Source of the DNA: Polyodon spathula
Lineage: Eukaryota > Chordata > Actinopteri > Acipenseriformes > Polyodontidae
Reading direction: 5' to 3'
DNA length: 64,000 bases
Assembly: GCF_017654505.1 (NCBI RefSeq)
Contig: NC_054534.1
Location: forward strand, 42,613,726-42,677,725
Both the position numbers and the translations under genes were made by a program. Below are positions 1 to 10,571 of this stretch, piece after piece (positions within the stretch are counted from its first letter, which is position 1; each line of letters opens with the position of its first letter). The notes beneath the pieces were generated by a model that searched no databases, was not told where the DNA came from, and worked only from the letters and a program-made list of their open reading frames with translations.

Positions 1-484
1 AAAGATGCCCCACTTGTACCCATACTGCGAACGTACTGCAGTGACAGATGACAACGACGGTGGTGCACAAAGTGGATCCACAAATAGGTGGATCCCCAAT
101 TTTAATTTTCTTAGATCTTATTAATTTTCTTAGCTCTTTTAAAAAAAAAAAAGCTCTGTCAGACTTCAGAATTGTGCAAAGGAGTATAACATTTCCTCCA
201 TGACTTTGATATCACTTCTGGGCATTTTGCAAAAGGATGATAGAACACTGCTCGGCATACAAACTACCACAAAACATTATTAAATTAGGTGGAGGAGAAT
301 ATGGTCACTGTGGACTGGAAAAAGCACTGCATACAAAATTAAAATGTATGTCATGCCTTCCTGACAATGCTAGCCTCTCTGTTCAGATTAACATTTATTT
401 CATTGTATTTGATAAACAGAAGATATATTTAATTGTTTTATATTGATAATCTAATTTCTAACTTAATTCACTATAAAACATTCA
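1..484. other. Unassigned AT-rich sequence
   Basis: I see no gene-like feature here. There is a short direct repeat of a GTGGATCC-type motif near 70-95 and an A-run at 140-152. The reading frames are short and have no recognisable motif. Confidence 0.5.
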
Positions 485-1553
485 GATTCAACATGGCAGT
501 GGTGCAGCTGTGGTCTGTGGTTGAATTCCCTGACCAAAGCACAGAAGTTCCCTGACCAAATGGTTGGTTGGCAGATTGGGCATGTCAATGGCCAAATTAC
601 AATGCGTCACAGTTAAAAGGGGCTGTGAACAGGTGTGACCTCATTGGAGACTGCTGGAAAGTTTACAAGCTAGTCAGGATCCTGAAACAGTATGGTAAGT
701 GATTCCTTGCATTCCTTGATTGTTTAAATTAAGTGTAACAGTAATTTTTAACATGATAATGTTCTTGCAATTGGACATAGGTACATATTGATGATAATGT
801 TACAAGAAATGGCTTATGAAATTTGTTTCTTCTCCTTTCATTATAACAAGACTAAATGATGTCAATAAATAATGCCATGTCTTTTGTACTGAATATTTTA
901 ATGGACTTTGGAGTGTGCATTCGTTTAAATATCCCATATCAAACAACTAAAGTTACTTTCCAACAAAATAAATAAATACATAAATTCTCATGCAGAATCC
1001 CTAGAAAAAGCTTACAATTTCCTCAGGAACACTGTTGGCATTTCAGAGCTTGCAACAAAGGAGAAAAACTTCAATAAGAAAAAAAGGAAAATAAGGAGAT
1101 TCAGGCTGTTTATCACTAAGTATACATATAGCTTACATTGATTGCAGTTTTGAATAGATATACATCATATATGCATTTGCATTTTTGACAGCAACAATAA
1201 CTTGTTTATGTACAGACCCAGTTTGCGTTATTATGAAGATTCAGCATCAGATTCAGAACAAGAATGCCACAAAAGACTACCATCTGCACCAAAGATTAAA
1301 TTATCAGGTCACTCATATATTTTTACAAATGCAGCTTAATAAGCAAAAAGTAATCCTGGGTGAAGATGTGTTTCAGACTCACTTATGGTATAATTCATAG
1401 GGCCACTGTCCTGTGGGCTTTCATTGTGTCTGCATATGTCTTTCACAAATAAATAAAATAATATTACAGCCAAAAAGAAATATCTTTTTGGCTGTAATAG
1501 TCTTTTTAAGCAGTCTTTTGAAGAGATAAGAAGATACAGTACATTTTTATTAC

Positions 1554-1612
<59 letters not shown>

Positions 1613-2165
1613 TTATTTTTTTCTTCAGCTACACCACAGCCGTCCAGCAACCATTCCCACAGTCACTCCCCAGATGAACAAATTAAGGAAATGTTACCCA
1701 GCTGGTCAAAGAGTATTTTTTATTCTTATTTTTTATAATTTTAAGCAATATTTTGGATATATGTTGGACACAGTAAATTGTGATATAACAATGTGGGTCT
1801 TATAAGGGAACCATGTTGTGTCATACTAGATTAATTTATAGACTTGTTTTTTTCTATTACTGGATTGATTTTGAAAAGTTTTTATTTGTATTCATTGAAA
1901 CACCTAAAAAATCATTGAACTTTATAGAACTTTTTGATTATTAAATATTAAAAAAAAAAAACACTAAAATATATATATTTTCAGACCTGTCTCCCTTTGA
2001 ACACAAAGTACTCACTGTGCTTGTGGAAATGAGTTTAGGCAACACAGGGACATTTTACAAGAGCTGCAGGACAGTGGTGGGGCGGACACAGCCGAAGCAT
2101 TGTGCCACCTGTTGAGCGTCCTATTTCAACACTTGAACAGCTTCTAGACATAGACAGACACTTGG
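485..2165 (+). pseudogene. Decayed multi-exon gene, DUF4806-like
   Basis: Several spaced blocks read as exons. Exon 1 runs from an ATG at 493 to a GTAAGT donor at 695 and encodes a W-VVEF...W...Y-like N-terminal region ending in RILKQY. It is interrupted by a TGA at 553-555. A second block (1192-1307) follows TTTTTGACAG and encodes an acidic Ser/Asp stretch and a Lys/Pro-rich end. A third (from 1629) follows TTCTTCAG and encodes a Ser/His-rich linker. A fourth (from 1985) follows TTTTCAG and encodes a helix of the FEHKVLTVL type, then, after a frameshift, a PISTLEQL segment near 2110-2160. The phases of the last three blocks fit together. This order resembles the DUF4806 family of unknown function, common in fish genomes. 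That match is from memory. The stop, the frameshift and an abrupt end into a SINE argue against function. Confidence 0.42.
1551..1612. repeat. (TTA)n microsatellite
   Basis: About 18 TTA/ATT trinucleotide units in a row lie just before the third exon-like block of the DUF4806-like relic. Confidence 0.95.
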
Positions 2166-2169
2166 AGAT

Positions 2170-2378
2170 GATCAAACAAAGCGCTTTACAAGATACAAGA
2201 CTAGGGTGTGTGAGCTGTGCATCAGCTGCAGAGTCACTTACAACAATGTCTCACCCAAAAGACAGAGCACAAGGAGGTTAAGTGACTTGCTCAGGGTCAT
2301 ACAGTGAGCCAGAGGGATTTGAACCAGGGTTCTCCTGGTTATAAGCCAGTTTCTTTAACCACTGGACCACACTATATT
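2170..2378 (-). mobile_element. tRNA-derived SINE with CORE/V-SINE-like body
   Basis: On the minus strand the element starts near 2375 with a tRNA-like A box (GTGGTCCAGTGGTT) and a B box (GGTTCAAATCC near 2320). A body follows with GACCCTGAGCAAGTCACTTAACCT, the class of sequence seen in MIR and V-type SINEs. It ends with TTGTAAAGCGCTTTG, an L2-like tail. It abuts the decayed gene at 2165 and may have helped truncate it. The family name is uncertain, but the pol III box order is clear. Confidence 0.75.
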
Positions 2379-2912
2379 GTAAACAAGTGGTGCCCTCGAG
2401 GTGGTGAGATTGGGCACACAGTGTACATCTTCCCATCCCAGTATGAGGAAGAGGAGTCGGCTACCTGAATTAACTGGAACCAGGCGCCCTAGAGAACCCA
2501 GCAAGAGGAGTATCCAGTCGGCATGCCAGGGAAGCACAAGCATTCACAGCCCAAGAGGGATAAGCCTGTGTCCAAGAAGGGGAAGCCTGCGTCTCCAGTG
2601 ACCAAGGGAGAGAGGGGGTGCCGTTCCGAGAGCTAGGAGGAGAGGAGCAAGAGCCATCTTTGCCTCCACCACCAGGGGGAGAGGGGCAAGAGCTTCCTCT
2701 CCCTTCAACAAAGAAAGGACCAGGATGTGATTCTGGCATTCCTTTGCAGCCACTGCATAGGTTGCTGATGGGAGAATGGCGGAAAACAGCCCAGCCACAG
2801 TGGCCAACCCCGGCACCATTCCTGTCTCCATGACCAGGGGGAGAAGTGGAGCTCCTGCTGCTGCCTTTTTTGGCTGTGGCCTCTCCACCCGGCTTCGACT
2901 CCCTAGGGTCCG

Positions 2913-3080
2913 CGTCTGCCGTCTCCTCCAGAGGGTCCGCTCCTGCCATCTCCTCCAGAGGGTCCGCACCTGCCATCTCCTCCAGAGGGTCTGCACCACC
3001 CGTCTCCTCCAGAGGATCCGCACCTGCCGTCACCTTCCCAGGGACCACTCCTGCTGTCACCTTCCGAGGGACCGCTCCTG
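2913..3080 (+). repeat. 27-bp coding minisatellite (9-residue unit)
   Basis: Six imperfect 27-bp units each encode a nonapeptide of the form P-x-L-P-S-P-P-E-G. All units keep the same phase with no frameshift, so the array expanded as coding sequence or has been recent enough to stay in frame. Confidence 0.85.
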
Positions 3081-3087
3081 CCCTGTT

Positions 3088-3210
3088 CCGCACAGCCTGG
3101 AGATGCCTGTCCCACACAGCCTGGAGTTGCCTGTCCTGCACAGCCTGGAGTTGCCTGTCCTGCACAGCCTGGAGTTGCCTGTCCTACACATCCTGGAGTT
3201 GCCTGTACAT
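3088..3210 (+). repeat. 24-bp coding minisatellite (8-residue unit)
   Basis: Five 24-bp units encode Q-P-G-V-A-C-P-A with small changes, and continue in the same frame as the 27-bp array before them. The units are nearly identical (CACAGCCTGGAGTTGCCTGT), which suggests recent amplification. Confidence 0.88.
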
Positions 3211-3219
3211 GTCTCACTG

Positions 3220-3520
3220 GGTTAGTGTGTTCGTGAGTGGAGAATGGGTGAGATAGAGGAAAAAAAAAATACTACTCATGTGGGAGGACTTGCACAATAC
3301 TTGTTTTGGGGTTCGTCTATTGTTTGTCTATCTATTTGTTTTGGCCACTGCACCATTTGTTTTGTTCAGTGTTTGTGTTTTGTTCAGTGTTTTGTGTTTT
3401 GTTCAACCTTTTTATTTTGTTAATAAATGTGCCGCAGCACTTTTCATTACCCCTGTTTGTTGTGGAATCCATTCAGTTCCTGGTCTAACGTCAACTCTAC
3501 AGCCATCCTTGTGACAAGAT
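3220..3520 (+). mobile_element. 3' part of an LTR (same family as 58.4-59.0 kb)
   Basis: The order of motifs (GGGTTAGTGTGTTCGTGAGTGG, a T/G-rich Tyr/Phe-like stretch, TTTGGCCACTGCACCATTTG, TTCAACCTTTTTATTTTGTT, CCGCAGCAC, GTCTAACGTCAACT, GCCATCCTTGTGACA) repeats in the same order at 58680-58962, where the element has clear LTR ends. This copy lacks a recognisable 5' LTR end. Confidence 0.6.
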
Positions 3521-3539
3521 TCAAAATCATTACTTCTAA

Positions 3540-4351
3540 AGAAAAATAAGGACCACCATAACTGTAGCTCTTATAACCCCATTTCCCTCCTTAATGCAGA
3601 TATTAAAGTACTTGCCAAATCTTTAGCTCGACGTGTCGAATTAGTTCTCCCTTCCATAATCTCTCTAGACCAAGCAGGCTTTGTTCAGGGTAGACAGTTG
3701 TATTTTAACCTTAGGCATGTCTTTAATACTCTATATTCCCCCTCAGACTCGCCTGTGCCTGAGATCTCTCTCTCTTGACACAGAGAAGGCATCGATCGTG
3801 TTGAGTGGGATTATCTTTTTATGACCTATCAAAAATTTGGTTTTAGTCCCAATATTATTAACTGGATAAAATTACTATATGTTTCTCCTCTTGCCTCAAT
3901 ACGTACCAATAACATACAATCAGAATATTTTCCTCTCCATCAGTGAACCAGGCAGGGGTGCCCTCTCTCTCCAGTTTTATTTGCCATCACAATTGAACCT
4001 ATGTCTGTTGCACTGGACAGCAACCATGGCATACAGAGTGTAGTCAGAGACAGGTGGACGCAGAAGGTCTTGTTGTATGCTGATGACTTTCTTTTGTATG
4101 TTTTTGATCTTGCTACCTCCCTCCCACAAGCACTTCAACCCTATAATTATTTGGCAAATTCTCTGGCTGTATAATTAATTTAAACAAAACCGAACTTTTC
4201 CCTATCAACTTGGCTGCTAGACTACTTTAATAATTTTATTTTTAAAATCGTCTATGATATGTTGATCTACCTTGGGATAACTGTAGCTAGTTCATATAAC
4301 AATCTGTTGAGTGCAAACTTTAACCCCCTTCAACCACTGGTCATTCTTACC
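3540..4351 (+). mobile_element. L1-like LINE fragment, reverse transcriptase domain
   Basis: The plus strand encodes a decayed L1-clade reverse transcriptase. A PISLLNADIKVLAK block lies near 3580-3625, DQAGFVQGRQ near 3670-3705, and the catalytic YADD motif (LLYADDFLLY) at about 4071-4100. A stop near 3775 and several later stops break the frame. The element continues after a Tc1 insertion at 5386-5690, where the C-terminal LPNF..YYW-type motif appears. It is a dead copy. Confidence 0.75.
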
Positions 4352-4353
4352 TA

Positions 4354-5385
4354 CAGTGCCTATAGTAAGTATTCACCCCCCTTGGACGTTTTCACAGTTT
4401 GTTGTGTTACAACCTGAAATCTTGATGCATTTAAATGGGATTTTTTTCCTTTGATTTACACAACCTACTCAACACTTTGAAGAGGCAAGAGAATGTTTTA
4501 TTGTAAAACATCACTTAATGAAAAATAAAAAAAAAAAATGTGAAAAGTCTTGGTTTGATAAGTCAATATTTGGTAGAACCACCTTTGGCAACAATTACAG
4601 ACTTTTGGGTTAAGTCTCTACCAGGTTTACACATCTGGATCGTGCAATATTCACCCATTCTTCTTGGCAAAACTGTTCAAGCTCTGTCAAGTTGCTTGGG
4701 GATCGTTGGTGGACAGCAATATTCAAGTCTTGCCATAGATTCTCAATCTGATTCAAGACCAGGCTTTGACTGGACCACTCTCGGACACTTTCTTGTTTTT
4801 AAACCACTCTAGTGTCACTTTGGCTGTGTGCTTGGGGTCATTGTCCTGCTGAAAGGTGAATCTCCGTCCCAGTCTTAGGTCTTTTGCAGACTGAACCAGG
4901 TTTTCCTCAAGGATTTGCCTTTATTTAGCTCCATCCATTTTGCTCTCTACCCTGACAAGCTTCCCAGTCCCTGCTGATGAAAAGCATCCCCATAGCATGA
5001 TGCTGTTACCACCATGATTCACAGTAGGGATGGTGTTACCTGGTTGATGTACTGTGTTGGGTTTGCGCCAGACATAACGCTTTGCATTTAGGCCAAATAG
5101 TTCAATTTTTGTTTCATCAGATCACAGAATCTTTTGCCACATCTTTTCAGAGTCTCCCACATGCCTTTTTGCAAATTCCAAGCGTGATTTTACATGGGCT
5201 TTTTTCAGAAATGGCTTCCTTCTTGCCACTATTCCATACAGGCCAGATTTGTGGAGTACCTCAGCTATAATTGACACATGGGCAGTTTATCCCATCTCAG
5301 CCATGGAACGCTGTAGGTCTTTCAGAGTTGTCATTGGCCTCTCTGACCTCCAAAATCCTTTTTCCATATCCTTAACTGTTCAATC
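4354..5385 (-). mobile_element. Truncated Tc1-like transposon inserted in the LINE
   Basis: A terminal inverted repeat starts at 4354 after a TA (TA CAGTGCCTATAGTAAGTATTCAC). The minus strand encodes the C-terminal two thirds of a Tc1 transposase in broken frames, including GGTKY-like and NPIEN-region remnants and a QQDNDPK-like block near 4830-4850. The other end, with the N-terminal helix-turn-helix and second inverted repeat, is missing. At about 5385 the sequence returns to LINE. Confidence 0.8.
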
Positions 5386-5690
5386 TCTTCATTTATTTAA
5401 GATGCCCCATATTCGCAGAGAATCCTTATAGAGATTAAAACCTACAGGAGGATTGGCACTTCCAAATTTCCATCTCTGTTACTGGTCTGCCAATATCCAC
5501 AAAGCCTCCTCCCTGTCTGCTATTTTATGTGCCACACTAAATGTGGCACAAAAATCTACATTTAGTAAGAACCAACTTGTTTGTCATTCTCTCCGGATCT
5601 GGGCACAGTTTAGACAGCGTTTTGGATTACAGTCTTTTTCGATTTTTTCCCCCATAGATTCAAATCACCTATTTTCTCCTCGGAACCTGC
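5386..5690 (+). mobile_element. L1-like LINE fragment, C-terminal part
   Basis: This is the continuation of the LINE from 4351. The plus frame reads KMPHIRRE, then GGLALPNFHLCYW (5450-5490) and a basic/aromatic tail, which is the usual C-terminal region of L1-like ORF2. It is followed without a clear 3' tail by DIRS-like sequence, so the LINE is truncated. Confidence 0.65.
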
Positions 5691-5813
5691 TGTCCTTACA
5701 GGTGATGCATCTTCCTGGAGTGGTGAACTGGGCAGCGGACCTCCTCTTGAGGGAGGGTATGCACCCAGCGGTGTGGTGGCTCCAAGGAGGGATATTCTCC
5801 CCTTGATATTGTA
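5690..5813 (+). mobile_element. DIRS-like element, RNase H-like end (left part)
   Basis: The plus frame reads a H-L-P-G-V-x-N-x-A-A-D-L-L motif at 5706-5750, the typical end of the RNase H domain of DIRS and related retroelements. The reading continues towards the recombinase domain but is split by the Tc1-like element at 5814-7389. Confidence 0.6.
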
Positions 5814-7389
5814 CAGTGGCTCTCAAAAGTATTCACCCCCCCTTGGACTTCCCCACATTTTATGTGTTACAACATGGAATCAAAATGGATTTAATTAGGA
5901 GTTTTTGCCACTTTTTTTCAACACAAAAAAAGTCCATAATGTCAAAGTGAAAAATAAAATTTATAACAAATATAAAACAAACAGAAAATAATTGATTGCA
6001 TAAGTATTCATCCCTTTTACTATGACACACCTAAATAAGCTCTGGTGCAACCAGTTGTTGAGTAGAGTCCACCTGTGTTCAATTAAGGTGTTTCACATGA
6101 TTTCAAGTTAAATATACCTGTCTCTGGGAAGTCCCACAGTTGGTTTGTACATTTCCTAACAAAAACTACATCATGAAGACAAAGGAACATTCAAAGCAAA
6201 TCCGGAATAAGGTTCTTCAAAAGCACCAATCATGGGTAGGATATAAGAACAATTCCAAGGCATTGCATCTCCCCCAGAGCACAGTAAAGTCCATTATTAA
6301 GAAATTGAGAGAATATGCCACAACACAAGCCGTCCTCAAAAACTGAGTATCTGGGCGAGAAGGGCACTAGTCAGAGAGGCCACCAAGAAGCCTATGGCAA
6401 CTCTAAAGGAGTTAGAGGCTTCCACAGCTGAGCTGGGAGACACTGTGCATACGGCAACAACAGCCCGGGTGCGTCACAAAACTGGCCTTTATGGGACAGT
6501 GGCAAAAAGAAAGCCATTGTTGAAAAAAACTCACATCAAATCTCGGCTAGATTGCCAGAAGGCATGTGGGACACTCTGAGACCAAGTGGAAGAAGATTCT
6601 ATGGTCTGAGGAGACCAAAATAGAGCTTTTTGGCATCAACGCTAAGCGCTATGTTTGAATGTTTGGCACATCATCCTGAGAACACCATCGCTACCATGAA
6701 GCATGGTGGTGGCAGCATCACGCTATGGGGATGGTTCTCTGCATCAGGGCCTGGAAAGCTCGTGAAGATAGCGGGAAAAATGGATGCAGCAAAGTACAGA
6801 GAAATCCTGGAGGAAAACCTGTTGAAGTCTGCAAGAGATCTGGGACTTGGGAGAAGATTAATCTTCCAGCAGGACATTGACCCCAAACATATAGCCAAAG
6901 CCACACTGGAGTGGCTTAATAACAAAAAGGTTAATGTCGTGGAGTGGCCCAGTCAAAGCCCAGACCTCAATCCAATTGAGAATAAGTGTAAAGAGTTGAA
7001 AATTGCTGTTCACCAAAGGTCCTCATCCAACTTGACGGAGCCTGAGCAATTTTGCAAAGAAGAATGGGAAAAAAAAAATTGCGTGTCCAGATGTGCAAAG
7101 ATGGTAGAGACTTATCCAAATAGACTCACGGCTGTAATTGCTGCGAAAGGTGCCTCTACCAAATATTGACTCAAGGGGGTGAATAATGCAATCAATTACT
7201 TTCTGCTTTGCATTTGTAATTAATTTAGAACAATTTGTAGATTATATTTTTCACTTTGACATTATGGACTTTTTTTGTGTTGAAAAAAAGTGGCAAAAAC
7301 TCCTAATTAAATCCATTTTGATTCCATGTTATAACACAATAAAATGTGGAAACGTCCAAGGCGGGTGTGAATACTTTTAAGAGCCACCG
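5814..7389 (+). mobile_element. Full-length Tc1-like transposon with broken transposase
   Basis: The element is bounded by TA on both sides (5812-5813 and 7390-7391) and by inverted repeats that begin CAGTGGCTCTCAAAAGTATTCAC and close as GTGAATACTTTTAAGAGCCACCG. The inverted arms are long, about 150-200 bp, with matching internal segments (5880-5965 against 7240-7330). The transposase starts at 6173 and ends in STKY at 7169, but lies in several frames. The first acidic residue of the DDE triad reads Glu, not Asp (WSEETK, 6603-6620). The second (QQDIDPK, 6867-6890) and the third (NPIEN, 6970-6985) remain. It sits inside the DIRS-like element. Confidence 0.93.
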
Positions 7390-7391
7390 TA

Positions 7392-8285
7392 CTGGAGTCT
7401 CTCATGAAGGCCCCGTTTTACCCCAAACACTCCATAGAGTTGAAGTATCTGTCAATGAAGACAGCCTTCCTCGTGGCTACCACCTCCGCAAAGCGGGTCA
7501 GTGAGCTACAGACACTGTGGCTGCACAGCTCCTGTATGTGTAATTGGGAGGATTAAGTCACTAAGTACAAATCCTGCTTTCCTCCCTAAGGTGATCACAG
7601 CCTTCCACATAAACCAGTCTGTGGAACTGGAGTCTTTCCATCCACCTCCGTTTTCCTCGGAGGAGGATAGGAGATTGAACTTCCTCTGCTCGGTTGGGCA
7701 TTAAGGTGTTATGTGGATAGGACAAGAGCTCTGCGTCATTCTGACCACCTCTTTGTCTGACACGGTATACAGACCGTAGGACAGCTCCTTTCGAAGTAGC
7801 GACAGTTGCACTGGATTGCAGACACAGTCTCACCTGCATATGACAATGCTGGCTTGCCCCCACCTGGGCGGGTAGCCATCCACTCTACCAGAGGGTTGGC
7901 TACATCTGTGCCCTCTTCAAAGGGGCCTCGCTGTCCAATATTTGTACTGCGGCTAGCTGGGCTATGCCACATACTTCCTCCAGGTTCTATCGCCTTAATG
8001 TGATATATCCTTCCCTGCCTTCATTAGGCACTAGGGTCCTTGAGGTCGCACCACTAATCTTGGGTTATGCCGTTCTAATGCGTCTCTCATCTGCTGCCAT
8101 TCCGTCTCCCTCGCGACTGTTCTGGTATACTCTCCCATAAGTATGTTGGTGGTAGTCTTCGAATTGAAATGGAACGTTAAGTTGCTTACTGTAACCCTGG
8201 TTCCCTGAAAGAGAAGATGACCACTAACCAGCGAGGTTGCATTGGTCGCCTTCATGGGTTCGACGCAAAAGAGAATATGGCTTCC
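7392..8285 (+). mobile_element. DIRS-like element, tyrosine recombinase region (right part)
   Basis: Directly after the Tc1 element the plus strand resumes a DIRS-like recombinase reading: MKAPF, then KTAFLVATTSAKRVSEL (7455-7510), NPAFLPKV (7568-7592) and FHPPPFSSEE (7635-7665). The HSTRG block, which supplies the HxxR of tyrosine recombinases, is at 7878-7895. Frameshifts and stops interrupt it. The tail (8160-8285) with CTGTAACCCTGGTTCCCTGAAAGAG resembles the 3' non-coding end of fish DIRS elements as I remember them. The element is dead. Confidence 0.68.
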
Positions 8286-8304
8286 GTGGGTTGACTGTTT
8301 AACC

Positions 8305-8400
8305 TTATGCGGTCCTATGTCAGACCAGGTCTGACATCACAACTTTCCTTTTCCAGTCCAATGTCGGATCCTGTCCGACATCATTAAAAAGACGTCAAGC
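8305..8400 (+). mobile_element. piggyBac-like terminus
   Basis: A TTAA at 8308-8311 is followed by CCTTATGCGGTCCTATGTCAGACC and two short palindromic blocks: GTCAGACC-AGGTCTGAC, and about 30 bp later GTCGGATCC-TGTCCGAC. TTAA target sites and CCCTTTGCGGTCCTATGTC-type ends are known from fish piggyBac non-autonomous elements. No matching right end was found in the next 700 bp. Confidence 0.5.
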
Positions 8401-9110
8401 ACAGGTCTCTAGTTGTTTTTTCTCCAGAAAAAGCTGAGAAAACCTTTCAATGACCAAGTGACACTGATAGGAGCCGAGAGAAGCCGAAAAAAAGGGGTGG
8501 ATCTGAGCAATACACATAGCCCCTGCACCACAGAGATAACACGGACATAAACAAAGAAGATAGCTCAAAGAATATCATGGACATTTTCAGAGTTTTTTGA
8601 GATTTTATATTAATAAAATAATGACTTGGTTCGCATTATTGAGGAGTTTGGTGGTAAAACGAGTGATCAGGAGAGGATTTATCAGTATGCACGTCTATGA
8701 AGAGGGTTGTGAAAAATACAGCGAACAAGGGGTGGGGCTTAGCTGGAGATGCAGCAACCTAACGTTCAAGGTCTGTGCTTTTAATATTTGAGGTTTGCAG
8801 TTTCACAAAATGTCAATTATTTGTCCGACCACACCCACTTCCATCGAAATCGGTGAACATAAATTACTTGCCACGCTGCTTGTTATTCTTTACCATTTAC
8901 AAATTGTGTGTACAACATTGTGTACAACACATCAATTGTGTTAATGTGTGACAAATATGTTCTCCAACAAGAAATAAAAAATAAATAAAAAAAAAAAACA
9001 ATACAGTTCTTTAGACTACGTGTAAAACTAAACTGTGAGTGTATTCAATTTATGTTACATTTGCAGGGTGCGAATAATATGTTTGCTGAATAAGAAGCTG
9101 GCGAATTAGA
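8400..9110. other. No recognised gene
   Basis: This may be the body of the non-autonomous piggyBac-like element that begins at 8308. It has short frames only and an A-rich tract at 8965-8999. Confidence 0.4.
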
Positions 9111-9149
9111 AGCCAACTTCAGAATTATACTTTGGACCCTGTTTATCAA

Positions 9150-9880
9150 CAAATACAACCAAAGGGATTCCTATGCATTTTTATTGGTTACACTTTGGAG
9201 TTCTGCTCGTACGGCTTTCTCACTAGAATCTTTAGTATTTTTACAAAGTGGAGACAATAAGCTATCTAGGGACACGTCGATATTTTGTGAGCAAGGCATC
9301 TAAGGGGAGTAAATGAGGCATCCAAAGACGTGCCACGAAGTGTTCTGAATTGGTTATAATGGGCTACATTTTGGGGTACGGCTTGCTCACTAAAATCGTT
9401 ATTGTTTGTGCAAAGCGGAGATGATAACCTATAAGATACCAAACTATTTAGGGAGCAAGGCTTCTAGGGGGGTAAATGAGGCATCCTAAGACGTTCCCCC
9501 ATGTGTTCTGTATTGATTATAATGGGCTACATATTGGGGTGCTGCTGCTCGTGGGGTAAGGCTTGCTCATTAAAATCTTTTGTGTTTTTGCAGAGGGGGT
9601 GATAAGCTATGCATGGATACCTCGATATTTAGTGAGTACTGTAGATTCCCACCCAAGGGGGGGGGGGGGGTAAATGGGATATGCGAAGACGTGCTCCCAT
9701 TCGTTCTGTATTGGTTATAATGGGCTACATTTTGGGGTGCTGCTGCACACGGGGACGGCTTGCCCATTAAAGTCTTTAGTGTTTTTGGAGAGGGGGTGAT
9801 AACCTATCCAAAGATCTAGATATTTAGTGAGCAAAGAACCTTAAGGGGTAAATGGGGAAAGAGAAGCAGATAATATATGA
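9150..9880. repeat. Tandem repeat, about 165-200 bp unit, four degenerate copies
   Basis: A block TTGGTTATAATGGGCTACATTTTGGGGT recurs at about 9184 (weak), 9351, 9514 and 9712. Each is followed by a GGCTTGCTCACTAAAATC...GATAACCTAT...GAGCAAGG...GGTAAATGAGGCATCC...AAGACGTG run. Spacing is about 170, 163 and 198 bp. A poly-G of 14 lies in the third copy (9657-9670). It is satellite-like, with unknown family. Confidence 0.8.
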
Positions 9881-10200
9881 GGTACCGCTATGCTGCTGAT
9901 ACAGATTTTTTATTAATATTTCTGTTTTTCTTGAACAAAGGAGCGATTATCTTTTAGATGGTAGCAATATATTAATTGAGCAAGATGTGTGAGTTAAAAT
10001 GCACAGAAAAAGGACGTGCTGCTTTATCAGCTACACCGCAAATAAGGAACCATAAATAAGTAACCAACTTCCAGGAGGTATATTTGCTATTTGATGCTTG
10101 ATACACATTCAGTATTTAATTTGTGTTACTTTCACCTCTCATAGGCAAGAGATTGTAAATGGCACTTAACAAGACAGGAAGAATATCTAATTGTACAAAT

Positions 10201-10235
<35 letters not shown>

Positions 10236-10521
10236 ACATAATCTAATAAATTGGATTGTTATGGTAACATTGTATTATTTATTTTATTTATAGGCTAATA
10301 GATAGATCTGATATATTACTGTAGTTTTCAACATTATTAAATATTCTTTCTCAAGAGAATATTTTAGGATGCACATTACCTAAATACCAATTGTTGTTAC
10401 TTAATTTTACTTTTTTTACAATTTTTTTACTTATTTTACAATTGTTGTTACTTACAATTCTGTTACTTAATGTTTTTAGGTCTTTTGGTTACTTTTATGC
10501 AGTACCTTATTTTACATTTTC

Positions 10522-10525
<4 letters not shown>

Positions 10526-10571
<46 letters not shown>
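10526..10571. repeat. (ATA)n microsatellite
   Basis: About 15 ATA units in a perfect run. Confidence 0.95.

Larger units (their letters stand above)
2380..3231 (+). mobile_element. gag-like fragment of an LTR retrotransposon
   Basis: In the plus strand one degenerate frame reads an acidic EEEES stretch, a Lys/His-rich basic segment (near 2510-2600), and then a Pro-rich part ending in two coding minisatellites. There are several stops. The part after it matches the end of an LTR found again at 58.4-59.0 kb, so this is probably the 3' internal region of a retroelement. No capsid or zinc-knuckle motif is visible, and the class assignment rests on the adjoining LTR-like sequence. Confidence 0.45.

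Noticed and set aside
2470..3165. A 231-codon minus-strand frame with repeated ADPLEE units, and overlapping frames on both strands
   Set aside because: It is the antisense of the 27-bp minisatellite, which has no stops in several frames. The plus-strand Pro-rich reading has the better context.
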